Source: Heritagella_A intestinalis (GTDB lineage Bacteria; Bacillota; Clostridia; Oscillospirales; Acutalibacteraceae). From it: DNA of 64,000 bases. A program made the translations under genes and the position numbers. The stretch covers positions 100,734 to 164,733 of the forward strand of contig CAJFQF010000004.1 in assembly GCA_904418995.1 (NCBI GenBank). Direction: 5' to 3'. The notes under the pieces were generated by a model that saw only the letters and a list, made by a program, of their open reading frames with translations, did not search any database and was not told where the DNA came from. Below, one piece after another: positions 43,600-52,242 of the stretch. Positions within the stretch are counted from its first letter, which is position 1, and the number at the start of each line of letters is the position of its first letter.

Positions 43600-44268
43600 A
43601 TGAAAGCGCTGAATGCCCCTTATTTTTGGTATGCCCTGCTGGGATACGCCAGCGGGAGCATCCTGTTTGCCTATCTGGTGCCCAAATACCTGCTGCACAC
43701 TGATGTGACCCAGGGCACCGACGACCAGAATCCCGGCACTTTCCATGCCTTTGAAAAGACCGGGGCCGCTATGGGATTGTTTGTACTGCTTTTGGAGCTG
43801 GCCAAGGGCTTTCTGCCGGTCTGGGCGGCGGGCCGGGTGTTGGACCGGGAGAACCTCTGGTTTGCGGCAGTGCTGGCGGCTCCGGTGCTGGGCCACGCCT
43901 TCCCCTTCTGGCGTATCCGCCGGGGCGGCAAGGCCATTGCGGTTTCCTTTGGGGTTCTGCTGGGCCTTTGGCCGGATTTGCGGGCCCTGGGTATTCTGGT
44001 GGGCTGTTACCTGCTGTTTTCCTTGGTGGTGGTGATCCAGCCCCACCTGCACCGCTCCATTGTCACCTATGGCTGTTTGACCCTGCTGTGCTTTTTCCTG
44101 ATTCCTGAGCGCTCCCTGGTGCTGGGGGCCGCAGCGATTTCCTTGATTGTGGTAGGCAAGCATCTGATGCAGTACCACGGGGAAAAAGCCCATGTCCGGC
44201 TGGGGTGGGCCCCGAAGAAGAAGGGGGCTCCGGCGGCTCAGGATCAGTGCCGGGACCAGAACCAATAA
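43600..44268 (+). CDS. Divergent PlsY-like glycerol-3-phosphate acyltransferase family protein
   Basis: The 222-aa membrane protein has about six helices. PlsY motifs are recognisable but altered: GYASGSILFAYLVPK (15-29), DQNPGTFHAF (42-51) in place of the usual SGNxGATN, and GHAFPFWRIRRGGKAIA (99-115) in place of GHxFP..FKGGKGVA. Whether it uses acyl-phosphate and glycerol-3-phosphate is uncertain. The ATG at 43600 has AAAGGAG 6 nt upstream; the ATG at 43576 is the alternative. It follows the glycolipid transferase by 45 bp. Confidence 0.78.
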   Translation: MKALNAPYFWYALLGYASGSILFAYLVPKYLLHTDVTQGTDDQNPGTFHAFEKTGAAMGLFVLLLELAKGFLPVWAAGRVLDRENLWFAAVLAAPVLGHAFPFWRIRRGGKAIAVSFGVLLGLWPDLRALGILVGCYLLFSLVVVIQPHLHRSIVTYGCLTLLCFFLIPERSLVLGAAAISLIVVGKHLMQYHGEKAHVRLGWAPKKKGAPAAQDQCRDQNQ

Positions 44269-44308
44269 GGCAGCGCCTCACAAAGAAGAAACGGCCATCA
44301 AAGGGCAG

Positions 44309-44350
44309 AAAATTCCCCGGCAGCTTTCGGAGCCGCCGGGGAATTTTACA
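44309..44350. terminator. Bidirectional terminator between PlsY-like gene and lipoprotein gene
   Basis: A 13-bp stem AAAATTCCCCGGC/GCCGGGGAATTTT with a 13-nt loop gives T runs on both strands at the meeting point of convergent genes. Confidence 0.85.
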
Positions 44351-44362
44351 TGAGAAACAGCG

Positions 44363-45049
44363 TCAGAGCAGCGGATTGCCAACCATTTCCTGCGAGGGAT
44401 CCTCGTGACAGCGGAGCATTTCTTCCCAGAGGGCATTAGCCCCCAGACCGGAGAAAAGGTATCCCTGGTTCCCGATGGAGAGGATATGGCCGCTGTCTGT
44501 TACCAGGAAGCAGGTAGGCACATCGCCCATGAGCATCCCCAATTTCCCGTCTTCCTCCCAGGAGAGCAGGGGAACGATAATCTCCGTGCCGGCAGCGGGA
44601 TGGCTCGTTTCCATCAGATGGGAAGTCCGCACGCTTACGGAAATCTTTTCGCCGGGGGAGAAATGCCCCAGGCCGTCGGCCAGGACTTCCACAGAGTACT
44701 GGAAGCAGTCGGCCTGGGCGGAACTCAGATCGCAGGGGAGGTAACTCCCGTCCTCCGTTTCTTCCCAAGCGGAGGGTTCTCCAACGATTCTGCCGTACAC
44801 AATGGCTTCGGCGTCTTTTACAGCGTCTTCCACACTGTAAAAGGTGTCCACAGTCTGTGGGAGCTTCCATCCATAGCCGGCGGCGGAACCGGCTTCCTCC
44901 ATCGTCTGTTCCCAGGTCTGTGGTTCCGGGTCAGGGAGCTGGGCGGCCTCCTGGGGAGCGCTGCATCCTGCCATGGCAAGAAATACGGTTGCCAGAATGC
45001 AGGCAAGGCAGGCCAAAATGATTTTCTTGCTGCGGGATTTCGCAGTCAT
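44363..45049 (-). CDS. Lipoprotein of unknown function
   Basis: The 228-aa protein has a lipoprotein signal (lipobox MAGC, Cys28) preceded by a basic start. The mature part has a Pro/Glu linker and a mixed alpha/beta region (VEDAVKDAEAIVYGRIV, then a GEKISVSVRTSH segment) that recalls small secreted domains found in other Firmicutes lipoproteins; I do not recognise a named family. Start at 45049 rests on AGGAGG 6 nt upstream; an in-frame start at 45067 lacks one. It is monocistronic. Confidence 0.8.
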   Translation of the reverse strand: MTAKSRSKKIILACLACILATVFLAMAGCSAPQEAAQLPDPEPQTWEQTMEEAGSAAGYGWKLPQTVDTFYSVEDAVKDAEAIVYGRIVGEPSAWEETEDGSYLPCDLSSAQADCFQYSVEVLADGLGHFSPGEKISVSVRTSHLMETSHPAAGTEIIVPLLSWEEDGKLGMLMGDVPTCFLVTDSGHILSIGNQGYLFSGLGANALWEEMLRCHEDPSQEMVGNPLL

Positions 45050-45129
45050 CACGGCACCTCCTAACATAAATCAATGATAATTTACTGGCTTTTACGGTTT
45101 GCTCATGGGGTTCCGCTTCTTCTATGTAA

Positions 45130-45138
45130 ATTATAACA
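45130..45138 (-). promoter_or_regulatory. Extended -10 promoter of the lipoprotein gene
   Basis: On the minus strand TGTTATAAT (45138-45130) is a perfect extended -10 element, about 80 bp before the start codon. The -35 region (TTTATT) is weak. Confidence 0.6.
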
Positions 45139-45364
45139 CAAAACAAAAGGCCAATAAAGCAAAACTTATATAATTTATTATCAGTTAGTAAAATGTAAAC
45201 CGAAACTCAATTCTTCGTTTTATATATTCTGAACAACCGGGAGGAAAAGGCCCCGGATGGGCGATACAAAACCAACAGAAATTGGAAGCGTCCAGGCCCC
45301 TAAGCCCCTGCCATTCTGCACAGAAATCAACCGAAAAATTCTTGCAATAGAGCGAAAAAACAGC

Positions 45365-45393
45365 TTGCCTTTTGGTCTTGAGTATGGTACAAT
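45365..45393 (+). promoter_or_regulatory. Promoter of the S10-spc-alpha super-operon
   Basis: TTGCCT (45365-45370) and TACAAT (45388-45393) are separated by 17 bp. It gives a leader of about 350 nt before rpsJ. No other good promoter is seen up to rplQ. Confidence 0.7.
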
Positions 45394-45747
45394 ATTCAAG
45401 CAAGACTGCAACACGATATGCGATGAAGCGGGAGGTTGCGGCTGGTTTCAGCCGGTTTTTCCGTGGAGTATGTCCGATTTTAAACCGGGCGACAAGAATA
45501 TGAGTGCGCTGCGCCACGCGCCTATGCGGCCTGTTACTCACCGCAGGGGTGCGCCATGCCGGAACCTCCGGCGCCGGATCTCCGGCTTGGGAAATGGCTC
45601 CACAGCCCTCAGACGTTTTTTATTTGTCCACACCCGGATTCTGTGCAAAACTGAATCCGGTTTTTGAATGTCAGGGTGCGAAACACCCGGCAAGGTGTGA
45701 AAAAATAAAGGCGCCGCCCGCCAACTACGATCAAGGAGGCGATGATA

Positions 45748-46059
45748 GTGGCAGTCAAGGAAAAAATCAGAATTCGCATCAAGGGGTACGATCATCAGCT
45801 GGTGGACCAGTCCGCCGAGAAGATCGTTGCAACCGCAAAGCGCACAGGCGCTCGGGTATCCGGCCCTGTCCCGCTGCCCACCGAGAAGCAGGTAATCACC
45901 ATCCTGCGCGCTGTTCACAAGTATAAGGACAGCCGTGAGCAGTTCGAAATGCGGACCCACAAGAGACTGATCGACATTCTGCGGCCCTCCAACAAGACCG
46001 TTGAGTCTTTGATGGGCCTGGAACTCCCCGCCGGCGTTGAGATCGAGATTAAGCTGTAA
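45748..46059 (+). CDS. rpsJ: 30S ribosomal protein S10
   Basis: The 103-aa protein has the conserved KIRIRIKGYDHQLVDQSA start and EMRTHKRLIDIL. It is part of the 30S head, and in many bacteria also binds NusB in antitermination. The GTG at 45748 is chosen because AAGGAGG lies 8 nt upstream; an ATG at 45742 is too close to it. First gene of the super-operon. Confidence 0.96.
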   Translation: MAVKEKIRIRIKGYDHQLVDQSAEKIVATAKRTGARVSGPVPLPTEKQVITILRAVHKYKDSREQFEMRTHKRLIDILRPSNKTVESLMGLELPAGVEIEIKL

Positions 46060-46141
46060 GGCTTTTCCTCAACCAACCGGACGGCTGGGGTCAAGTTGGC
46101 CCGAAAGGGTCAACCAATAACCTGCATAGGAGGTATATTTC

Positions 46142-46774
46142 ATGCAAAAAGGAATCATCGGCAAGAAGATCGGCATGACCCAGATCTTCGACGCGAGCGG
46201 GAACGTCATCCCCGTAACGGTTCTGGAAGCCGGCCCCTGCGTGGTTTCCCAGAAGAAGACCGTTGAAAACGATGGCTATGACGCCATTCAGGTAGGCTAC
46301 GGCGACCTGAAGGCGCATCACGTAAACAAGCCCATGAAGGGCCATTTTGCCAAGGGCAATGTGGCTCCTAAGAGAACCCTTCGTGAGTTCCGCCTGGAAA
46401 GCACGGACGGCTATAATGTGGGCGACCTGATTAAGGCGGACATCTTTGCCGAGGGCGACAAGGTCGATGTGACCGGCACCAGCAAAGGTAAGGGCTATGC
46501 CGGCGGCATCAAGCGCTGGGGCCTGCACCGCCTGAAGGAAACCCACGGCTCCGGCCCTGTGGCCCGCCACGCCGGCTCCAACGGCTCCACCTCCTCCCCC
46601 TCCCGCGTGTTTAAGGGCAAGAAGCTGCCCGGCCACATGGGCGCTGAGCAGGTGACCGTGCTGAACCTGCTGGTTGCCAAGGTGGACGCTGAGAACAACC
46701 TCATCGCCGTCAAGGGCGCCGTGCCCGGCCCCAACGGTGGCATCGTGGTTATCCGCGACAGCGTGAAAGCGTAA
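46142..46774 (+). CDS. rplC: 50S ribosomal protein L3
   Basis: The 210-aa protein is full length, with the conserved KKIGMTQIFDASGNVIPVTV start and the RVFKGKKLPGHMG loop that reaches towards the peptidyl-transferase centre. TAGGAGG lies 8 nt before the ATG. It follows rpsJ by 82 bp. Confidence 0.97.
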   Translation: MQKGIIGKKIGMTQIFDASGNVIPVTVLEAGPCVVSQKKTVENDGYDAIQVGYGDLKAHHVNKPMKGHFAKGNVAPKRTLREFRLESTDGYNVGDLIKADIFAEGDKVDVTGTSKGKGYAGGIKRWGLHRLKETHGSGPVARHAGSNGSTSSPSRVFKGKKLPGHMGAEQVTVLNLLVAKVDAENNLIAVKGAVPGPNGGIVVIRDSVKA

Positions 46775-46791
46775 GGGAAGGAGGAACAGAT

Positions 46792-47415
46792 ATGCCTACA
46801 GTAGCAGTTTTCAATATGGCTGGTCAGGAAGTCGAGAAGATCGAGCTCAACGACGCCGTATTCGGAATTGAACCCAACGTTGCAGTGATGCACGACGTGG
46901 TGAAGAACCATCTGGCCAACCGCCGCCAGGGCACCCAGAGCGCCCTGACCCGTGCGGAGGTTTCCGGCGGCGGCAAGAAGCCCTGGAGACAGAAGGGTAC
47001 CGGCCACGCCCGTCAGGGCAGCACCCGTGCTCCCCAGTGGACCCACGGCGGTATCGTCTTTGCCCCGAAGCCCCGCTGCTATCGTTATACACTGAACAAG
47101 AAGGTCCGCCGCTTAGCCATGCTGAGCGCCCTCTCCAGCAAGGTTGCCGACAACCAGATGGTGGTTATCGACAATATCGCTACCGAGGATTACAAGACCA
47201 AGACCATCGCGGCTATGCTCAAGGCCGTGGGCGCCGAGAAGAAGGCCCTGATTGTCCTGCCTGAGGTGGACAAGAAGGTCATCGCCTCCGCCAACAACAT
47301 CCCGGGGGTCAAGACCGCCCAGGTGAACACCCTGAATGTTTACGACATCCTCAACGCCGACATGTTCGTCGTTGCCAAGGGCGCCGTTTCCAAGATCGAG
47401 GAGGTGTACGCATAA
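46792..47415 (+). CDS. rplD: 50S ribosomal protein L4
   Basis: The 207-aa protein has the exit-tunnel loop region GGGKKPWRQKGTGHARQGS (about 63-81). In Escherichia coli L4 represses its own operon through the S10 leader; here the long leader leaves that possible but unproven. It ends in a TAATG overlap with rplW. Confidence 0.97.
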   Translation: MPTVAVFNMAGQEVEKIELNDAVFGIEPNVAVMHDVVKNHLANRRQGTQSALTRAEVSGGGKKPWRQKGTGHARQGSTRAPQWTHGGIVFAPKPRCYRYTLNKKVRRLAMLSALSSKVADNQMVVIDNIATEDYKTKTIAAMLKAVGAEKKALIVLPEVDKKVIASANNIPGVKTAQVNTLNVYDILNADMFVVAKGAVSKIEEVYA

Positions 47416-47705
47416 TGATTGCACAGGACATTGTGATCCGCCCCATTATCACCGAAAAGTCCATGGCCGGCATGGGCATGAAGAAGTACACCTTCGAAGT
47501 TGCCCCCAAGGCCGGTAAGATTGAGATTGCCAGAGCAGTTGAAGAGCTGTTCGGCGTGAAGGTGAAGAAGGTCAACACCCTTCACGTGAGAGGCCAGATG
47601 CGCCGCCAGGGCCGTTACATGGGTTACACCAAGGCCTGGAAGAAGGCTATCGTTACCCTGACGGACGACAGCAAGACCATCGAATTCTTCGAGGGCATGA
47701 TCTAA
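47415..47705 (+). CDS. rplW: 50S ribosomal protein L23
   Basis: The 96-aa protein has the conserved IIRPIITEKS-like start (VIRPIITEKSMAGM) and VKKVNTLHVRG. It sits at the tunnel exit and forms the docking site for signal recognition particle and trigger factor. It overlaps rplD by one base. Confidence 0.97.
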   Translation: MIAQDIVIRPIITEKSMAGMGMKKYTFEVAPKAGKIEIARAVEELFGVKVKKVNTLHVRGQMRRQGRYMGYTKAWKKAIVTLTDDSKTIEFFEGMI

Positions 47706-47798
47706 GGGATTTCCCCTTTTTCAGCCCGAGCCCAAGAGGCAGATATGGGAAGAGGTGGCAGCCTTCCCGCAAAGCCAACATGAGGAGTGTGAAACCGA

Positions 47799-48632
47799 AT
47801 GCCAATCATCAACTATAAGCCGACGACCCCGGCACGGCGGAATATGTCCGTTACTGATTATTCCTCCCTGTCCAAGGTGGCGCCGGAGAAGAGCCTGCTG
47901 GCTCCCATGAAGCACAAATCCGGCCGCAACAGCTACGGCCGCATCACCGTCCGCCACAGAGGCGGCGGAAACCGCACCAAGTACCGCATCATCGACTTCA
48001 AGCGTCAGAAGCACGGCATGGAAGCTACCGTCCTCACCATTGAGTACGATCCCAACCGTTCCGCTTTCATCGCTCTGGTGCAGTATGAGGACGGCGAGAA
48101 GAGATACATCATCGCTCCCAACGGCCTGAAGGTCGGGGACAAGGTGGTCTCCGGCGCCCAGGCCGACATTAAGCCCGGCAACGCCCTGCCCCTGTCCGCC
48201 ATCCCCACCGGTACCTTCATCCACAACGTGGAGCTGTATCCCGGCAAGGGCGCTCAGCTGGCAAGAGCCGCCGGCATCCTGGCCCAGCTCATGGCTAAGG
48301 AAAACGGCATGGCCCTTCTCCGCCTGCCCTCCGGCGAGCTGCGCAACGTGCCCGACAGCTGCATGGCCACCATCGGCCAGGTCAGCAACATCGACCACGA
48401 GAACGTGAAGATCGGTAAGGCTGGCCGCAAGCGCCACATGGGTTGGAGGCCCACCGTTCGCGGTTCTGTTATGAACCCCAATGACCACCCCCACGGCGGT
48501 GGTGAGGGCAAGAGCCCCATCGGCCGTCCCGGCCCTGTTACCCCCTGGGGCAAGCCCGCCCTGGGTTACAAGACCCGCAAGCATCACAACCGCAGCGACA
48601 AGTTTATTGTCCGCCGCAGAAACGGCAAATAA
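47799..48632 (+). CDS. rplB: 50S ribosomal protein L2
   Basis: The 277-aa protein is full length. It has RNSYGRITVRHRGGG near 48, and the C-terminal GWRPTVRGSVMNPNDHPHGGGEG with the conserved His needed for peptidyl transfer function. A 93-bp gap separates it from rplW. Confidence 0.97.
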   Translation: MPIINYKPTTPARRNMSVTDYSSLSKVAPEKSLLAPMKHKSGRNSYGRITVRHRGGGNRTKYRIIDFKRQKHGMEATVLTIEYDPNRSAFIALVQYEDGEKRYIIAPNGLKVGDKVVSGAQADIKPGNALPLSAIPTGTFIHNVELYPGKGAQLARAAGILAQLMAKENGMALLRLPSGELRNVPDSCMATIGQVSNIDHENVKIGKAGRKRHMGWRPTVRGSVMNPNDHPHGGGEGKSPIGRPGPVTPWGKPALGYKTRKHHNRSDKFIVRRRNGK

Positions 48633-48661
48633 GGCGTACAGAAAGGAGCTGTTGATTTTTT

Positions 48662-48934
48662 ATGAGCAGAAGCATCAAAAAGGGTCCTTATGTACAGCCC
48701 GTGCTGCTGAAAAGGATTCAGGAAATGAACGCAGCCGGCGAGAAGAAGATCGTGAAGACCTGGAGCCGCGCCTCCGTAATCTTCCCGGACTTCGTCGGCC
48801 ACACCATCGCCGTACACGATGGCCGCAAGCACGTTCCGGTATATGTCACTGAGGATATGGTTGGCCACAAGCTGGGCGAATTCGCCCCCACCCGTACCTT
48901 TAGAGGGCACGCCGGTTCCAAGACCACGAAGTAA
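48662..48934 (+). CDS. rpsS: 30S ribosomal protein S19
   Basis: The 90-aa protein has MSRSIKKGPYV and the C-terminal GEFAPTRTFRGHAG. It contacts the A-site tRNA region of the 30S head. The AAAGGAG site is 13 nt before the ATG, longer than usual, with a run of six T residues between. Confidence 0.96.
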   Translation: MSRSIKKGPYVQPVLLKRIQEMNAAGEKKIVKTWSRASVIFPDFVGHTIAVHDGRKHVPVYVTEDMVGHKLGEFAPTRTFRGHAGSKTTK

Positions 48935-48955
48935 AGGCCGAAAGGAGTGTATAGC

Positions 48956-49291
48956 ATGGAAGCAAGGGCCGTTTTGAGATACGCCCGCATTTCGCCCCGC
49001 AAGGTGCAGATCGTTCTGGATCTGATCCGGAACAAGCCCGCCGATATGGCGATGGCCATCCTGAAGCATACGCCCAAGGCCGCATGTGAGGACTTGGAGA
49101 AGCTGCTGAAGTCTGCTATGGCGAATGCTGAGAATAACCACAATATGGACGCTACGAAGCTGTATGTAGCCGAGTGCTCCGTTGCCCCGGGACCGATCCT
49201 GAAGCGCATCCGTCCGAGAGCGCAGGGTCGTGCATTCAGAATTCTGAAGAGAACCTCGCACATCACCCTGGTGCTGAAGGAAAAGGAATAA
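48956..49291 (+). CDS. rplV: 50S ribosomal protein L22
   Basis: The 111-aa protein has ARAVLRYARISPRKVQIV at the start and the tunnel hairpin RIRPRAQGRAFRILKRTSHI. The ATG at 48956 has AAAGGAG 9 nt upstream; an in-frame GTG at 48947 overlaps that site. Confidence 0.96.
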   Translation: MEARAVLRYARISPRKVQIVLDLIRNKPADMAMAILKHTPKAACEDLEKLLKSAMANAENNHNMDATKLYVAECSVAPGPILKRIRPRAQGRAFRILKRTSHITLVLKEKE

Positions 49292-49312
49292 GCGGAAGAG
49301 GAGGTTATACTA

Positions 49313-49978
49313 ATGGGTCAAAAAGTAAATCCCCACGGACTCCGTGTGGGCGTAATTAAAGACTGGGATTCCCGCTGGTTCGCCAGAAAGGACGTTTTCG
49401 GCGACACGCTGGTAGAGGACTACAACCTCCGCAAGATGCTGAAGAAGCAGCTTGCTGCCGCGGGTGTTCCGAAGATTGAAATCGAGCGCGACGCCTCTAA
49501 GGTTCGCATTCACATCCACTGCGCACGGCCCGGCATGGTCATTGGACCCAAGGGCAGCGAGATCGAGAAGATCCGCACCCAGTGCGAGGCTTTCCTGAAG
49601 AAGCCCGTCACCATCAACGTAGTGGAAGTCCGCCAGCCCGACCTGAACGCGCAGCTGGTGGCTGAGAATATTGCGCAGCAGCTGGAAAAGAGAGTTTCCT
49701 TCCGCCGCGCTATGAAGCTGTGCATCGGCCGCAGCATGAAGCTGGGCGCCAAGGGTATCAAGACCCAGGTTTCCGGCCGTCTGGGCGGCGCGGAAATCGC
49801 CCGCACCGAGCAGTACCACGACGGTACCATCCCGCTGCAGACCCTGCGCGCAGACATCGATTACGGCTTTGCCGAGGCTGCCACCACCTATGGCCGCATT
49901 GGCGTAAAGGTGTGGCTGTATCGCGGCGAAGTGCTGCATGACAACCGCAAGCCCCGCAAGGAAGGAGGCAAACAATAA
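49313..49978 (+). CDS. rpsC: 30S ribosomal protein S3
   Basis: The 221-aa protein has the KH domain with GMVIGPKGSEIEKIR near 75 and a C-terminal S3 domain. It lines the mRNA entry channel. The stop overlaps the rplP ATG by one base. Confidence 0.97.
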   Translation: MGQKVNPHGLRVGVIKDWDSRWFARKDVFGDTLVEDYNLRKMLKKQLAAAGVPKIEIERDASKVRIHIHCARPGMVIGPKGSEIEKIRTQCEAFLKKPVTINVVEVRQPDLNAQLVAENIAQQLEKRVSFRRAMKLCIGRSMKLGAKGIKTQVSGRLGGAEIARTEQYHDGTIPLQTLRADIDYGFAEAATTYGRIGVKVWLYRGEVLHDNRKPRKEGGKQ

Positions 49979-50400
49979 TGTTGCTGCCTAAGAGAGTGAA
50001 ATACCGCAGAGTGCACCGCGGCCGCCTGACCGGCAAGGCCTATCGCGGCAATAAGGTGACTTACGGCGAGTTTGGCCTGCAGGCCCTGGAGCCCTCCTGG
50101 ATCACTTCCAACCAGATCGAGGCTGCCCGTATTGCCATGACCCGTTACTGCAAGCGTTTTGGTAAGGTCTGGATTAAGATCTTCCCCGATAAGCCCATCA
50201 CCGAGAAGCCCGCTGAAACCCGAATGGGTTCCGGTAAAGGTTCTCCCGAGTACTGGGTGGCCGTGGTAAAGCCCGGCCGCGTTATGTTTGAGATTGCAGA
50301 CGTTCCGGAGGCAACCGCCCGCGAGGCACTGCGTCTGGCTGCCAACAAGCTGCCCATCAAGTGCAAGTTTGTGAAAAAGGAAACGGGGTGTGAAGAGTAA
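49978..50400 (+). CDS. rplP: 50S ribosomal protein L16
   Basis: The 140-aa protein starts MLLPKRVKYRRVHRGR and has the loop RMGSGKGSPEYWVAVVKPG near the A-site tRNA elbow. It overlaps both neighbours by one base (TAATG), implying coupled translation. Confidence 0.97.
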   Translation: MLLPKRVKYRRVHRGRLTGKAYRGNKVTYGEFGLQALEPSWITSNQIEAARIAMTRYCKRFGKVWIKIFPDKPITEKPAETRMGSGKGSPEYWVAVVKPGRVMFEIADVPEATAREALRLAANKLPIKCKFVKKETGCEE

Positions 50401-50606
50401 TGAAGGCTGCAGAGATCAGAGAGATGAAGCAGGAAGAGCTGGAAGCAAAGCTGAAGGACCTCAAGGCCGAGCTTTTCAACCTGCGGTTCCAGCTTGCAAT
50501 CAACCAGCTGGATAACCCCATGCGTATCAGCGCTGTGAAGAAGGACATCGCCCGGGTCAAGACCATTATCCGGGAGAACGAGCTGAAGAACAGCGTCAAC
50601 GCGTAA
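50400..50606 (+). CDS. rpmC: 50S ribosomal protein L29
   Basis: The 68-aa helical protein has EELEAKLKDLKAELFNLRFQ near 13, typical of L29 at the tunnel exit. It overlaps rplP by one base. Confidence 0.96.
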   Translation: MKAAEIREMKQEELEAKLKDLKAELFNLRFQLAINQLDNPMRISAVKKDIARVKTIIRENELKNSVNA

Positions 50607-50624
50607 GAAAGGGAGGGTTAAGCT

Positions 50625-50882
50625 GTGAGTGAGAGAAATTTGAGAAAAACCAACGTGGGCCGCGTTGTCAGCGACAAGATGGACAAGACCATCGTCGTGG
50701 CCATCGAGGACAGCGTTCGTCACCCGCTTTACAAAAAGATCATCAAGCGCACTGTGAAGCTGAAGGCGCACGATGAGAACAACGAGTGCAGAGTCGGCGA
50801 CCGCGTGCGCGTCATGGAGACCCGTCCCCTTTCCAAGGACAAGAGATGGCGCCTGGTGGAGATCATCGAGAAGGCGAAATAA
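50625..50882 (+). CDS. rpsQ: 30S ribosomal protein S17
   Basis: The 85-aa OB-fold protein has VGRVVSDKMDKTIVVAIE and CRVGDRVRVMETRPLSKDK. It uses a GTG start at 50625 with GGGAGG upstream. A 92-bp gap before rplN contains no obvious promoter. Confidence 0.96.
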   Translation: MSERNLRKTNVGRVVSDKMDKTIVVAIEDSVRHPLYKKIIKRTVKLKAHDENNECRVGDRVRVMETRPLSKDKRWRLVEIIEKAK

Positions 50883-50974
50883 TCCAGCCTTTGGCACTCA
50901 GATAAGAAAATGGCTTTTTTGGCAAAGGGTCCTGTCAGAAGGAAACCCCAGCCAATGTAAAGGAGGAACGAACT

Positions 50975-51343
50975 GTGATTCAGCAGCAGACTTACCTCAA
51001 GGTAGCCGACAACACCGGCGCAAAGGAGCTTATGTGCATCCGCGTCCTGGGCGGCACCGGCCGGAGGTATGCCAATATTGGCGACGTCGTGGTAGCTTCT
51101 GTTAAAAAAGCAGCACCCGGCGGCGTTGTTAAAAAGGGCGACGTTGTGAAGGCGGTAATCGTGCGTTCCGCTTCCGGCGTTCGCCGCGAGGACGGCACCT
51201 ACATCCGCTTTGATGAAAATGCCGCCGTCATCATCCGTGACGACAAAAACCCCAGGGGCACCCGTATCTTTGGGCCTGTTGCCAGAGAGCTGCGCGACAA
51301 GGATTACCTGAAGATTCTGAGCCTGGCCCCGGAAGTGCTGTAA
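50975..51343 (+). CDS. rplN: 50S ribosomal protein L14
   Basis: The 122-aa protein starts MIQQQTYLKVADNTGAKELMC with a GTG codon and AAAGGAGG upstream, and has the conserved GTRIFGPVARELRD. It forms an intersubunit bridge. First gene of the spc part of the super-operon. Confidence 0.97.
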   Translation: MIQQQTYLKVADNTGAKELMCIRVLGGTGRRYANIGDVVVASVKKAAPGGVVKKGDVVKAVIVRSASGVRREDGTYIRFDENAAVIIRDDKNPRGTRIFGPVARELRDKDYLKILSLAPEVL

Positions 51344-51358
51344 TGGAGGTGCTCACGA

Positions 51359-51676
51359 ATGAATAAACTTCATGTCAAAACCGGTGACACCGTGGTCATC
51401 CTGAGCGGCAAGAGCCGCGGCAGCAAGGGCAAGGTGCTGGAAGTCAGCCCCAAAGAGGGCAAAGTGATCGTAGAGGGCTGCAACATGGTGACCAAGCATG
51501 TGAAGCCCCGCAGAATGGGCGAGCAGGGCGGCATCGTAAAGGCCGAAGGCGCTCTGTATGCCTGCAAGGTGCAGGTCGTCTGCCCCCACTGCAACAAGCC
51601 GACCCGCGTAGGCCACAAGCTCTATGAGGACGGCACCAAGGGCCGCGTCTGCAAGAAGTGCGGCGAGTCGCTGTAA
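51359..51676 (+). CDS. rplX: 50S ribosomal protein L24
   Basis: The 105-aa protein has the KOW motif TGDTVVILSGKSRGSKGKV near 8 and a C-terminal zinc-ribbon-like pair CPHC...CKKC. It starts 50S assembly. Confidence 0.96.
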   Translation: MNKLHVKTGDTVVILSGKSRGSKGKVLEVSPKEGKVIVEGCNMVTKHVKPRRMGEQGGIVKAEGALYACKVQVVCPHCNKPTRVGHKLYEDGTKGRVCKKCGESL

Positions 51677-51690
51677 GGGAGGAAAGACGA

Positions 51691-52230
51691 ATGGCAAGAT
51701 TGAAGGAATTCTACAAGCAGGAGGTCGCTCCCGCCCTGATGAAGAAATTCGGCTACCAGAGCGTAATGCAGATCCCCAAGCTTGACAAGATTGTGATCAA
51801 TGTGGGCGCCGGCGAGGCCAAGGACAACGCCAAGGTCATCGACAGCATCAGCGCCGACCTGGCCGCCATCACCGGCCAGAAGCCCATGGTCTGCAAGGCC
51901 AAGAAGTCTGTGGCAAACTTTAAGCTCCGCGCCGGCATGAACATCGGCGTGAAGGTAACCCTGCGCGGCGACCGGATGTATGAGTTTATGGACAGACTGT
52001 TCAACGTTGCGCTTCCCCGTGTGCGTGACTTCCGCGGCATCAACCCCAACTCTTTCGACGGCCGCGGCAACTACAACATGGGCATTAAGGAGCAGCTGAT
52101 CTTCCCCGAGATCGAGTATGACAAGATCGACAAGGTCCGCGGAATGGACATCTGCTTTGTGACCACTGCTAACACCGACGAGGAGTCCCGGGAGCTGCTG
52201 ACGCTCATGGGCGCCCCGTTTGCGAAATAA
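51691..52230 (+). CDS. rplE: 50S ribosomal protein L5
   Basis: The 179-aa protein has MQIPKLDKIVINVGAGEA near 31 and RDFRGINPNSFDGRGNYNMG. It binds 5S rRNA. The ATG at 51691, with GGGAGG upstream, is used; a longer frame reaching back into rplX is not supported. Confidence 0.96.
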   Translation: MARLKEFYKQEVAPALMKKFGYQSVMQIPKLDKIVINVGAGEAKDNAKVIDSISADLAAITGQKPMVCKAKKSVANFKLRAGMNIGVKVTLRGDRMYEFMDRLFNVALPRVRDFRGINPNSFDGRGNYNMGIKEQLIFPEIEYDKIDKVRGMDICFVTTANTDEESRELLTLMGAPFAK

Positions 52231-52242
52231 GGAGGGATTATT

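Larger units (their letters stand above)
45050..45747. other. Intergenic region with the S10 operon promoter and leader
   Basis: This 698-bp gap has three parts. 45060-45240 is very AT-rich and carries the lipoprotein promoter. 45365-45393 is the S10 promoter. 45394-45747 is a 354-nt leader whose part near 45498-45600 is GC-rich and full of short palindromes (for example TCCGGCGCCGGA and GCCGGAACCTCCGGC), loosely like the dispersed repeat. An open frame at 45257-45667 crosses the promoter and has no ribosome-binding site, so it is not called. Confidence 0.6.

Noticed and set aside
45257..45667. 136-codon open frame upstream of rpsJ
   Set aside because: It crosses the likely S10 promoter, lacks a ribosome-binding site, and its composition changes abruptly inside the palindrome-rich leader.
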